A stretch of 64,000 nucleotides of DNA from Nannochloropsis oceanica (taxonomy: Eukaryota > Sar > Eustigmatophyceae > Eustigmatales > Monodopsidaceae), in assembly GCA_004519485.1 (NCBI GenBank), contig CP038122.1:248001-312000 (forward strand), in the 5' to 3' direction. This document shows, piece by piece, positions 20,850 through 32,262 of the stretch; position 1 is the first letter of the stretch; each line of letters starts with the position of its first letter. The translations under genes and the position numbers were made by a program. Under the pieces are notes generated by a model. It was not told the DNA's origin. It worked only from the letters and a program-made list of their open reading frames with translations, and searched no databases.

Positions 20850-21860
20850 ATGTCATCGCCCTCTCCTTCCTCCTCCTTGTCGGCCGCATCCCAAGCCTTT
20901 CTGGCCCAGTTTTTCCCTCCCACAGCCCCGCTCCAACGCGACATTCCCATCGACCTCGGCCGGGTCAACATGGAGACGGCCACCCGTAAATTTGGGGGTC
21001 CCTTGCCCAGTGTCCGCCGCATCGACAATCTGAGCGTGCCTTGCTTGGGTGATTTGAGCGCGGACGTTAAGATAAGGGTGTATTGGCCTTTGGTGGAGCA
21101 GGAGAAGAAGCTGCCTGTGGTTCTGTACGCGCACGGCGGCGGGTGGGTGAAAGGCAACCTGAACACACACGACAATCTATGTCGGCGCTTGGCCATAGGC
21201 TCAGGACAGGTGGTCGTTGCGGTAGATTATCGACTTAGCCCTGAAAGTCGGTATCCTGATGCATTGGACGACTTGGAGGCGGCATTCAAATGGGTGGGAG
21301 GACAACCAACACTCGACTCCACGCAAGTGACGGTGGCAGGGGACAGTGCCGGGGGGAATCTAGTCAGTGCTTTGGTGGTGAGACTGCTCACTAAAAAGGA
21401 TGGAGAGGTCAAACCGGACCATCAGGTGAAGAGACAGGTGTTGATTTACCCGATTGTGGACATGCGGATGGAGGGCGAGAGTTATGAAAAGTATGGGGCA
21501 GGTTTTGGGTTGTCCGAGGTTTCGATCCAATATTACATTGAGATGTACCTGGGCCGTAGTTACACGGATGCATTGGTGACGAATCCAGAGGTGTCTCCCA
21601 TCTTGTTTGGACAGCCTGAAATGATGCCGACGACGATGATAGTGACGGCGGAATGTGACCCACTCGCGAGCGAGGCGGGTGCGTTACGGGAGCGATTGGA
21701 GGCGGCAGGGGTGAGTGTGAAGCACGTGGTGTATCCGGGGATAGTGCATGCTTATTTGACGTATTTTGATTTGTTTCCCGAGTCAGAAATAAGTGTGGAA
21801 GAGATCGTGGGGTGGTTGAAAAAAGAGACCTTGGCGGTAGGGGTGCAGGGAGGGGTGTGA
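20850..21860 (+). CDS. Alpha/beta hydrolase fold-3 (hormone-sensitive-lipase-like) esterase
   Basis: A single exon coding 336 residues from the ATG at 20850; an upstream in-frame ATG at 20775 is less likely because it reads through leader-like sequence. The oxyanion motif is HGGGW (His about 95), the nucleophile is in GDSAGG (Ser about 166), and the acid and His are in AECDPL (Asp about 270) and GIVHAY (His about 300). HGGG plus GDSAG defines the HSL/carboxylesterase group IV family, which hydrolyses short to medium acyl esters. There is no signal peptide or membrane helix, so it is probably cytosolic. The substrate cannot be told. Divergent partner is the REX1-B gene. Confidence 0.9.
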   Translation: MSSPSPSSSLSAASQAFLAQFFPPTAPLQRDIPIDLGRVNMETATRKFGGPLPSVRRIDNLSVPCLGDLSADVKIRVYWPLVEQEKKLPVVLYAHGGGWVKGNLNTHDNLCRRLAIGSGQVVVAVDYRLSPESRYPDALDDLEAAFKWVGGQPTLDSTQVTVAGDSAGGNLVSALVVRLLTKKDGEVKPDHQVKRQVLIYPIVDMRMEGESYEKYGAGFGLSEVSIQYYIEMYLGRSYTDALVTNPEVSPILFGQPEMMPTTMIVTAECDPLASEAGALRERLEAAGVSVKHVVYPGIVHAYLTYFDLFPESEISVEEIVGWLKKETLAVGVQGGV

Positions 21861-22232
21861 GTGGGTGATCGAGGGATGGAATGATAGGTGGAAGCGTCTG
21901 TCGTTAAGATTACTAAAGGGTGGGTGTAAAATTCTGTGCGGGTTGGGCGATGTTGTATCTAGATGTAATGGAGGAGGGGAGGGAAAGGTGCTCAGGCACA
22001 TAAAACAAAACGAGGACCAGATCGAGAAAGAGGGAAGGAAGAAAATGAAAAAAGCAGAGATGAATGATAAGATATAAGGGAGAGGAAAATTGTCCATATC
22101 AAAGGTTAGATTTGAGCCTTTGAATCGTATTTTGTGTGGATTTACATTCCGTCGCCTGCACCTACCGCTCCCCCAACTCCTCCCTCCCTCCCTCCCTCTA
22201 TTGCTCCCAGCTTCCTTTCTTCCTTCCCTCCG
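21861..22232. other. Intergenic between convergent 3' ends
   Basis: 372 bases between the hydrolase and USB1 stops, with a CCCT tract near 22183-22200. No gene seen. Confidence 0.5.
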
Positions 22233-23333
22233 TCAGTCCTCTCTCAAAGGAATCCCGAACAGCTTTTGTCCGATCCGGCATTCTACCCTATTCACATACA
22301 CCGCTGTGCCCTCCGTCTCCACATTCTCTTCCTCTCCCTCGTCCTTCGCCTCTCCATCTCTCCATGCGTCTTCCACATCCCCCCTCATCGACGCCACAGA
22401 CAGGTGAAACAAAGGCTCCTTGTAATACACTGGCTGTCTATACCTTTTCAACACCTCGTCCACGCTTCTCACCAACCTAATTAGCCGTTCCTCCCCCCCT
22501 TTAACTATCGGCACGGTCAGAAACGACCGAGTCCGCTCGTCATTGACCAACAGCACTCCTCCTCTTCCTCCATCTCTCCCTCCTCCGAATCGGACAGTAA
22601 ACGCTCTGGCCCATGACAAGGCTGTACGTAGATCTGTCACAAAAGGTTCGATGTGATGAGAACGAAGGTAGACTGTCCGAGATAAACTGAGGTGCTGCCC
22701 CCTCTCTCCTCTCTTCTGCTCCTCCTCCCCCTCCTCATCCTCGTCCTCGTCTTCGCTTTCCTCAAGCGTCAAATCATTCGCTACCAGTTCCCCCACCTTA
22801 CTCTCCCCCTTCTTCTTACACTCCGTCAATATCTTCCGCAAATGCTTCCTGCCTTTCTCCACACAAGCTTGTGCTAATCTCACCACTTCCTTGGTGTTAG
22901 GCACGCGGATATAGACATGCGTTGCCCAATTCCCCTCGAAATGGGGGACACTTCGTACCCATTCTGCCCCGACCGTATACAAAGGTTTGACTTTCTTGTT
23001 CTTTTTGCTGCTTGTGGTGGTGGACGGGAGCCCACGCCGTTGCCCGTTGGTCAAAACGGTGGTATACACGTTCTCGGCTGAGACGTGGAAGTAGCCGGGA
23101 TCGGGGGAGGGCAAACCCGAAGAATAGGAATCAAGTGCACGCTTTCGTGTTGAATCTGTTTTCAAACTGGCATGGAGTTGTTGGGTGCGGAGGAGGGATG
23201 ACGAGGAAGTGGGTTGGCGTGGTGGAGAAATAGAGGACGGGTGGGAAGTCATCTGCTGCCTCTCTTGGCGCTTGTCCTCGTGATCGTCATCCTCGTCCTC
23301 GTCCGATGCGTAAATCCCCAGCAAATCTTCCAT
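22233..23333 (-). CDS. USB1: USB1-like U6 snRNA 3' phosphodiesterase
   Basis: A single exon of 366 residues. The two H-x-S catalytic motifs of the 2H phosphoesterase fold are present: HLSLSRT (His about 214) and HLSVAS (His about 310), each followed by the USB1-type context. The core also has GNWATHVYI before the first motif and KRYRQPVYYKEPLFHLS before the second, as in human and yeast USB1. The first 110 residues are acidic and Ser-rich linker, and an acidic insert (about 190-212) precedes motif 1. USB1 trims the oligo(U) tail of U6 snRNA in the nucleus and leaves a terminal phosphate, protecting the spliceosomal RNA. Head to head with the RBBP4 gene, 518 bases away. Confidence 0.92.
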   Translation of the reverse strand: MEDLLGIYASDEDEDDDHEDKRQERQQMTSHPSSISPPRQPTSSSSLLRTQQLHASLKTDSTRKRALDSYSSGLPSPDPGYFHVSAENVYTTVLTNGQRRGLPSTTTSSKKNKKVKPLYTVGAEWVRSVPHFEGNWATHVYIRVPNTKEVVRLAQACVEKGRKHLRKILTECKKKGESKVGELVANDLTLEESEDEDEDEEGEEEQKRGERGQHLSLSRTVYLRSHHIEPFVTDLRTALSWARAFTVRFGGGRDGGRGGVLLVNDERTRSFLTVPIVKGGEERLIRLVRSVDEVLKRYRQPVYYKEPLFHLSVASMRGDVEDAWRDGEAKDEGEEENVETEGTAVYVNRVECRIGQKLFGIPLRED

Positions 23334-23851
23334 GCTATTGATTTGCTTGCTGTGTTTGTGGTTTGGGATGTTGGTATTGGTTTTATTGCGGGCTTCAGAA
23401 GGAGACAGGAGGGGAGGCTAGAGGAGACGCACGCGCCAACAAGCCGCCGCTTTGTTTGGCTTGACGCCTCTTGCAGCGCGTTCCTATAATGGAATCTTGG
23501 GTATGCAGATGATCGAGATCGCAGGCCACGATCACATGGGGCTTGTCTGTGTGTATGTGGACAGTTGCGTTGCATTTGAGGGCGTGGAAAAAATGGACCG
23601 GGCCCAACAATGATGTGGGGAACTCGCCAAACGCGCATGAAGAAGTTATTTTCCCCCCTCTTTTCTGCAGCCGCCGGCATTGGACTTCACTTACCTGCCT
23701 CGTCTGCACGACATGCGCTCCGAAGCCTCGACCCATTGCGCGTATTAGCGAATTCAATGATGCCGTACCTCCCTCGTCTGTTTATCCCTTTCATTTTCCC
23801 ATCGATCCAACACACAAAACACAAGGAGCAAGGCGTGAAGCAACAGCGTCC
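23334..23851. promoter_or_regulatory. Divergent promoter region of USB1 and RBBP4/MSI1
   Basis: 518 bases between two diverging start codons. No canonical TATA box noted; GC-rich. It contains both 5' leaders. Confidence 0.45.
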
Positions 23852-25653
<1,802 letters not shown>

Positions 25654-26217
25654 GACGAGAGAGGGAGGGGAAGAGGGAGAGGAGGATAGCGTCTACGTGG
25701 ACGATCAACGTGGAAGAATGAGAATATCATAACGGAAAAGAAAGAAGGAGGACAAGAAGAACAAGAATGAACTAAGAACGAAGAAGTAGCAGACATCCCC
25801 CGGTCAAGAAGAAAAATGCAAAGGAAGAAAGGATAACAGTCATGGGGAAAAGTTCCAGCTTTTCCGTTTCACTCGCATAGTTCTGTGTACCTCATATCCG
25901 GATATCGACTCTTTTTCATTATGTTTGCTTCCTTGCTCTTTCTCGTTTCTGCGTTTCGATGACATATCATCGCATACATGTCCGACCTACAATTTGGGCC
26001 ACCTACTTCTCTGTCGTCGCCAGCACCAATTCGTGCAACGAGAAACCCATAGAGAGCGCCGAAATTAATAAGCGCCTTCCCAAACAAATCTCTTTCCCTC
26101 TTGTCTACAAGAAAGAGTGGTCTTTTGCCTTTTCTGTCCCTCATCTGTCCGACAGCAGCAGTCAGAAAATAACCCCACAAGGCCCAATCTAAATATTTAT
26201 GCATCTAATTCTACTTT
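25654..26217. other. Intergenic between convergent 3' ends
   Basis: 564 bases, AT-richer. A 111-codon minus-strand open frame (25869-26204) lies here but has no family features, so it is treated as 3' UTR. Confidence 0.45.
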
Positions 26218-26850
26218 TCACTCATCCAGTCCCCCACTTGCCTCTATCCTTGCTTCTCTAATTTCCTTCAACAACACCTTCTTAAACGTCGTCAAATCAC
26301 TCGTCAAGGTCGCCTCAATATACTTCTTCACCAACTTCACATCTCCCAATTTCGCTATCGGCTTCGGCACTCTGTAGGAAATTGTTAACGCCATGTTTGT
26401 CATCCCAGGCTTGCGCTCCTCAAATGTCACCAATCCCTTATTTGGCAAGCCCGTCATACTCTCCCAGCTAATACACTCCCCGGGGTTTTCAATCGTATTG
26501 CGTGCTTTCCAGGCGACAGTAAAACCACGCGACTCCAACGTCCATTCCGAGATCCGCCCCACTTTATCCAGAAACTGCACGGAACGCAACCAGGGAGACC
26601 AGCGTGGGTGTTCTTCTAGTTGGGAGTAAAGGGCGTAGCAATCGGCGGGCGAGGCAGGCACTTCGATTTCAACCTTCGTGTCGACCCACGACTGAAGACG
26701 GGTGGTCCTTGAATTTGTGTGGAGGGGGGAGGATGAGGAGATGGAGATGGAAGGAGAAGGTGGCGCGAGGAAGGCCGACGTGACGAGGAAAACGTACTGA
26801 AGGAGGATGACGAGGAGAAGGGGAGGAGTGGTGACACGTGATGATGACAT
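26218..26850 (-). CDS. Plastid-targeted SRPBCC (polyketide cyclase/COQ10-type) lipid-binding protein
   Basis: A single exon of 210 residues. Residues 1-27 are a signal peptide ending in VTSAFLAP; the cleavage context with Phe directly after Ala matches the bipartite plastid import signal of stramenopiles. The mature part starts near 50 with the SRPBCC pattern VEIEVPASPADCYALYSQLEEHPRWSPWL, typical of the START-like helix-grip fold of the COQ10/cyclase group, and continues with WTLESRGFTVAWKARN and GLVTFEERKPGMT. These domains bind hydrophobic ligands. Cyanobacterial and plastid members with this layout are uncharacterised or tied to thylakoid pigment or quinone handling. The ligand is unknown. 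Confidence 0.85.
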   Translation of the reverse strand: MSSSRVTTPPLLLVILLQYVFLVTSAFLAPPSPSISISSSSPLHTNSRTTRLQSWVDTKVEIEVPASPADCYALYSQLEEHPRWSPWLRSVQFLDKVGRISEWTLESRGFTVAWKARNTIENPGECISWESMTGLPNKGLVTFEERKPGMTNMALTISYRVPKPIAKLGDVKLVKKYIEATLTSDLTTFKKVLLKEIREARIEASGGLDE

Positions 26851-28117
26851 GGCCCGAAAAAGGGGTGGGAGGGGTAGACAAGCAACGGCGGCGGGAGCAG
26901 CGGCTATTGAGTGTGGTGGGATGATACAGGTGGTGAGGGTGGCTTACAATCATGGACTTAGAAGGCGTAGGGTTCGCTAAGCGTGGTCCAAAGCCACCCC
27001 ACTCAATGGGCAATGCTGCACGGTTGCTTGGCGACTCGCTGCCTTATCGCTCCTGCTCGGCCTCATCTTGATAAGTTGCTTCCCCGATAAAGTAGCAAGT
27101 ACACCAAGCGCCGTTCCTGGATTGTTACGGGTATATGCTGACCGTGTTTTGCTTCGAGAACAGCGCTGCATGTGGATGACTGCGTGTATGCAGCAAGCGC
27201 GCGGCAAAGCAAAAGCAGTGTGTCGATGACGAGCGCCTCAATATTGGATAGTTTGGCACTAACACTCGCGCACCCGCGTTATGCCAGCGCATTCAGGCAC
27301 CCAGAAGATCAGACTTCACATCCAGCACCACCATCACAACAATATTCACAATTTTAAGCTGTGAGCGGGGCTGTGCGGTAGGATTCGTGCCTTCGCATTC
27401 TAATCAGCCAATCCCTCAAAATAAACCACATAACAGCGCGTGCCCAGTCCCCCCGGCAAGAAAGGAGAAGCATCCGTCTCTTTTGTCCAATCCTAAGCCC
27501 TTCAAAGCCACTCCTTCTTCTCCTTGACCGCCGTAATTGTGCGAGTGTGCATCGAGAAGTGAGGAGCAGCGAGCAACAGCAAGAAGCAGGCGAGCAACGT
27601 CAAACCTACCCTTTTTGCACCCCCCTCGACCATCGAGCATTTATCAAGGTAAGACCCTTACATAACCCCTCCTACGAGCGCTACAAGGCCAGAATTCACT
27701 ATAACATCTCGGTAATGCCCTGTCTCTTCTTTAGATCTTGGTCTCGCTGATCCTCTGTTGTGTGTTCGTCACATCCCAATACGTGTGTGAATCTACTCGG
27801 GTTCATCGACACGTCATACGCCTTAAACGCCTGCGCCCCACGCTACCTTCTACAAACGCGCTGCCCACATTGATCCAGGAGACATACGAGTGCGGAAGAG
27901 AAAACGATATTGACAGGAGTGACTTATCTGCATTCTCCTTTCCGCTGTCGTCCGTCTGCTTTTCCCTAGACTTCCAGAAGCAGCTCTATACCTCCCGCAA
28001 AAGCGAGAAGCAAACGTTGTCCGCACACGCTTGCTTACCGATCGTCGTCGTTGTCGTCGTTATCCATACGTCGACTCTCGTCCACGTCTTCTTTTCTCCC
28101 TTCCGTGCCCCCGTTAA
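26851..28117. promoter_or_regulatory. Divergent intergenic region with probable 5' UTR intron of RNF10
   Basis: 1.27 kb between diverging starts. AAG followed by GTAAGA at about 27650 and a pyrimidine tract ending CTTCTTTAG at about 27733 look like a 5' UTR intron of the RNF10-like gene. This is not proven. No other gene is supported. Confidence 0.4.
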
Positions 28118-29436
28118 ATGAGTTTGTTGGACCTCGTCAATTTCCGCTACGAACGATATGACGAGACACCTCAAGCAGCAGCAGCAGCTGCAGCCGCAGC
28201 AGCAGCCAAACGACAGCACCACCACCACCATAAGAAGCACACCACCCTGCGTTCTCGCTCCAAGGAACACTTTCTGCAGACCAAGTACGTATCAGGGAGA
28301 GAGCAAGAAAGTGTAGGCGGAAGGGAAGACGAAATAGTGATCGTAGACTCATCCTCCCTCCCTCCCTCCCTCCCTCCCTCCCTCCCTCCTTCCAACCCTC
28401 CCCCCAGCTTCCGCTTTGTCCTCTCCCCCCTCGTCCCCCCTTCACATCCAGCCCTCTACGACGCCGACTCCCTTATCGACTGGGACTACGTCGACCTCGT
28501 TTACCTCCCCTCCTCCTCCTTCCCTCCCTCCCTCCCTCCCTGCCCAATCTGCCTCGACACTCCCCGTGCAGCGCAACTCACCAAGTGCGGCCACCACTTT
28601 TGTGCTCCTTGTATACTGAGATACCTGGAGGAGGAGCATAGAGTACGGCGTTGTCCGATGTGCTTCGAATCGATCTGTCAACCAGACCTGAGGCCTGTGG
28701 AAGCCGCTGAAGTATGTGCCCTCCCTCCTTCCCTGCCTCTGCCTTCAAGAAAGCCTCGATCGGCAGAGGGGGGAGGGGCATGTGTGCGTCCTTCTTCCCT
28801 CTCTCATGCTTCGAGTTCGAAGGAGGGCGAGAGGGAGGGAGGGAAGGAGGAGGGGAGGTTGGAGTTATGGCTGCTGGCACGAGAGAAAGGGACTCTGACC
28901 CCTCGGGTGGTGGGAGGGAGGGAGGGAGGGAAGGAAGCAGGACAAAGACGGAATCGAAGCATCAGCAGTACCAGCGAAACCGACGACCTCGCAGAAGAAG
29001 AAGTGGAAAAAGAAGAGGGAAAATCCCTTTCACCTTCCTCGCTGCCTCCCTCCTCCTCCTCCTCCTCCTCCTTACACCGCATCCTCCCGCTCGTGTCTAC
29101 GCCCCACGCGGTATTCTCCCGCCTTCTCGCCTCCTCTCCCGACCACGAAACCGCCGCCCTTCTCCGCGAAGAAGACGAATTGAATCAACTCAGGTCTGAG
29201 ACCGTCGGACTGGGTGACATGGAATGGATCCCCTTCATAGACGACGCACTTGCCCGTCTTGAAAAACGCAGGCGCACCTACATTGAACGCAGGACGAACA
29301 AGGGAGGGAGGGAGGGAGGGAGGGAGGGGGGAGTGCACCTCCCACCTGGCGCGATGCCGGCATCACCCAGGGGCGTGGGAGGGGGAAAGGGAGGAGGAAG
29401 AGAAAGAAGCATCTCGCCGCCACGAAGTACCTCTTC

Positions 29437-29476
<40 letters not shown>

Positions 29477-30995
29477 CAATCACAACAACAGGAACAGCAG
29501 CAATTTCAGCAGCAGCGCCCGCGAGGGCAGAGTGTCAGCTCGATTTCTTCAGGCGACTCAGTGGGAGACAGTGGAGGAAGAAGCAGCAGTAGCAGTAGCA
29601 GCGGGTTCTCAATCTTTCCCCCGTCCTCCTCCTCCCCCCCCTCCGGGCCCTCCATCTCCTCGCCTAAAAACAGACCCTCGAAAAGTGTAGAAGGCAAAGC
29701 CCTGCCCTCCTCCCCGCCTTCCTCCTCCTCCCACGACCATCCCTCCTACTTTTTTTACCAGCTCCGTGACGGCCAGTTCGTGTTTCTCCACCCACTGAAC
29801 ATGCGGTGCTTGATGGCTGAAGCTGAGGGAATCCATGACCGACTGCCACGGCGCGTATATGGGAGGGTGCTGGAAATCGAAAAGATGATTCTGACGCCTG
29901 AATTGCGAGGTGAGTCCTCTTGTTCCCTTCCTCCCTTTTCCCTCTGCTCCCTCGGTCAGGCGTGCCCTTGCCGGTCATGACTGGCGTGTTGGACAACGGC
30001 ATATTCACATATCTGTCCTTCATCCCTCCCCCCTTCTTTCCTTTCTTTTTCAGGCCGCTACTCCTTCTTGAGGCATCTCCCACTCTACTGCCACGTCCAG
30101 CTTGTCGAGCTGGCCCTTCCTCCCTCCCTTCTCTCCTCTCCTACCTACGAGACCTTCAAAAGTGAAATCAAAAAACGCGCCCAGCGCCGCAAGCAAAAGG
30201 GAAAAGCCGAAGAACGAAGAGAAGAAGCAGCAGCAGCTGCTGCAGCAAGGAAGGGAGGAAGGGAGGGAGGGAGGGAGGGCTTGACGGAGGAAGAGGTGAG
30301 GGCGATCCAGGCAAGGAGGGAGAAAGGGGTTGATTTAAATGGACCTCTCCCTTGGCAAGCAGCTTTGATGGTTGAGGGAGGGAGGGAAGGAGGGCTGGGA
30401 GAGCAGGTGGAGGAGAGATTAGATGATCAGGGGGGAGTGAGTAGTGGGAGTTCATCGGAGGGAGGGAGGGAGGGAGTTAATGAAGGAGGGAGGGGGGGGG
30501 TGGGATCGTTTGCCGAGGTGATTAGGAAGAAGAGCGGTCCGTCGAGGGAAGAGATGTTTCCGGCTTTGAGTGCTGGAGGAGGAAATGGGGTAGGGAGGGG
30601 GGGTCTAGGGCCAGTGTTGGCGAGTTCTTCATCGGTGGGTGGAGCTTTTTGGGGAGCTATGTCCTCTTCCCCTCCTGCAACCTCTGCTACTGCAAGTGCA
30701 TGGGGTGCTCCTACAGCAGTTGCTGCTGCTCCACCTGTTGTTGCTGCAAGAGGATTGAACCCCTCGTCCTCTTCCTCCTCCTTCTCTTCATCCTCGTTAT
30801 TATTGCCGAGCAGGAGTCCTGATGGTGCTGGTCGAGTTGGACGAGGGGGGGAAGGAGGAGGAGGGGGAGGAGGAAATAGATGGGCGGCTAGAAGCCCTCT
30901 TGCTGTCTCGTCCTCTCCACCTTTCTCAAGCCTGGACGCTGGCGCTTGGTCTGCTGCTAGAGGATGGGGCGGAGGAGCGTCCTCTTCCACGGTAG

Positions 30996-31057
<62 letters not shown>

Positions 31058-31129
31058 AGGAAAAAGGGGAAAGGGGGTGGCAAAGGCGTGCCCATCTTTT
31101 CGACGGGCTCGCAACGCAGCTATGGTTAA
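28118..31129 (+). CDS. RNF10: RNF10-like RING E3 ubiquitin ligase
   Basis: Modelled exons are 28118-28284, 28408-29909 and 30054-31129 (914 residues). The first intron is stop-free and in frame; if retained, the protein has 41 more residues. The start MSLLDLVNFRYERYD matches the RNF10 N-terminus. FLQTN-FRFVL precedes DADSLIDWDYVDLVYL and the C3HC4 RING (CPICLDTPRAAQLTKCGHHFC...CPMC). The downstream YYFYQL-type motif (SYFFYQLRDGQFVFLHPLNMRCL), RYSFLRHLPLYCHVQLVEL and the end GVPIFSTGSQ all match RNF10, which marks stalled 40S subunits by ubiquitinating uS3/uS5 in animals. Long inserts of Gln (CAG runs at 29438-29479 and 30998-31057), Ser and Arg-Glu-Gly-Gly repeats separate the conserved blocks. 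A further intron near 28712 is possible but has no good in-phase acceptor. Confidence 0.9.
28285..28407 (+). other. Stop-free in-frame intron in RNF10
   Basis: GTACGT donor at 28285 and CCCCCCAG acceptor ending at 28407; 123 bases, 41 codons, no stop. Removing it joins FLQTN to FRFVL, restoring the family motif. Its 3' half is a CCCT tract that would otherwise read as Pro-Pro-Ser-Leu repeats. Confidence 0.75.
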
Positions 31130-32262
31130 TGGGATGGGAAAAGAGGAAGGGAGCGAGAGAGCAATGGAGCAAGGGGAAAAGATGCAGTGGAAGATGGAAA
31201 ATTGGAGTTTATAACTCGAAGGGGAACAACGCTGGTAAGGTATTGACGATTTATGTATCGTCAGGGGCCGAAATGCAACATTTTAGCCGCGATTTGTGTA
31301 TCATAAGGGGCAGGAATGCAACATCTAAGCTGCAGCAGGAGTGGCAGCGGGAGCAACAGCGACTATGAGAATTCTCTGCGGCAACTGCATGAGAGGAAAT
31401 GCAGTCAAACGGGATATAGTTGGTTCTCAAGTGGGAATTGAGAAACGTTACAGACAGAGGCAAGGCAAGGATAAGCGGGAAAGGTAGTTTGACACACGAA
31501 GGATCGATTGTGCATATATATATTTTCGACGATTGTGTGAGTGAAAAAATAGAACCCCCCGGGGATCCACGGTAAAAGAGACCAGGCGTGAGAGGAGGAT
31601 GGCCTCGCCACATGAAAAGGGGAATCAGGCGTCGCGGCGAGACTAAAGCGCGGCATAGTGTAAAACATTTTCGAAAAGATGAAAAAGGCAACAAAACACG
31701 ATCGAAGCGCGCAACCGGATGCTTGTCGCCTCTCAGATTTTCTCACCTTTTCTCTGATTTAAAGCCCTTGATATCATTTCGCCTCTTCTAATTTCCATTA
31801 TACGCTTTCATTTCTCGAACACTTTGCCGAAAAATAAAGTATCGACGCCACGCTCGTTTGATGATCAATTTGCCTCGTCATGGGCTGCTTTTCTATTTCG
31901 AATCTTTCATCCATTTTCGCTCGTCTCCTCTCGCTCGTCCACTTCCCCATAACCTTCGAATTTCTTCATTCCCTTGCCCATGCCCACATACGCGCTCTAC
32001 ATACAACGTAGGGTTGAACAATTAACCAATCACAAAAGTCCAAGGTAAATAAGAAAATGCTTGGCGCTCATTCCCTACGTGTCTGACGAGTTGAACACTT
32101 CCCCCTTCGTTCGTTAGTGCGTCCTCCAGACTGCACAACTTGTCAGTAGCGGCTTTCATCCCGCACGACACTCAGAGTCTTCCGAACACACCTGACCTTA
32201 ATTGGCACCTTCTTTCTCTACTTGCATTGATCAAAAACAAGAAGACAGAAATAAGGGGCACT
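31130..32262. other. Intergenic between convergent 3' ends, with a 43-bp tandem duplication
   Basis: 1.1 kb, AT-richer (31780-32060). Apart from the tandem duplication at 31248-31333 I see no feature. Confidence 0.5.
31248..31333. repeat. Diverged 43-bp tandem duplication
   Basis: Two head-to-tail 43-base units, 31248-31290 and 31291-31333, identical at 35 of 43 positions. Both share AATGCAACAT and AGGGGC. Just downstream of the RNF10 stop codon (119 bases), so probably within its 3' UTR. Confidence 0.85.

Noticed and set aside
25869-26204. 111-codon minus-strand open frame between RBBP4 and the SRPBCC gene
   Set aside because: No conserved motif and located between two convergent stop codons; more likely 3' UTR.
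28712-28815. Possible extra RNF10 intron starting GTATGT
   Set aside because: The best acceptor (after the pyrimidine tract, at 28815) breaks the frame, and in-phase acceptors give introns of only 42-57 bases.
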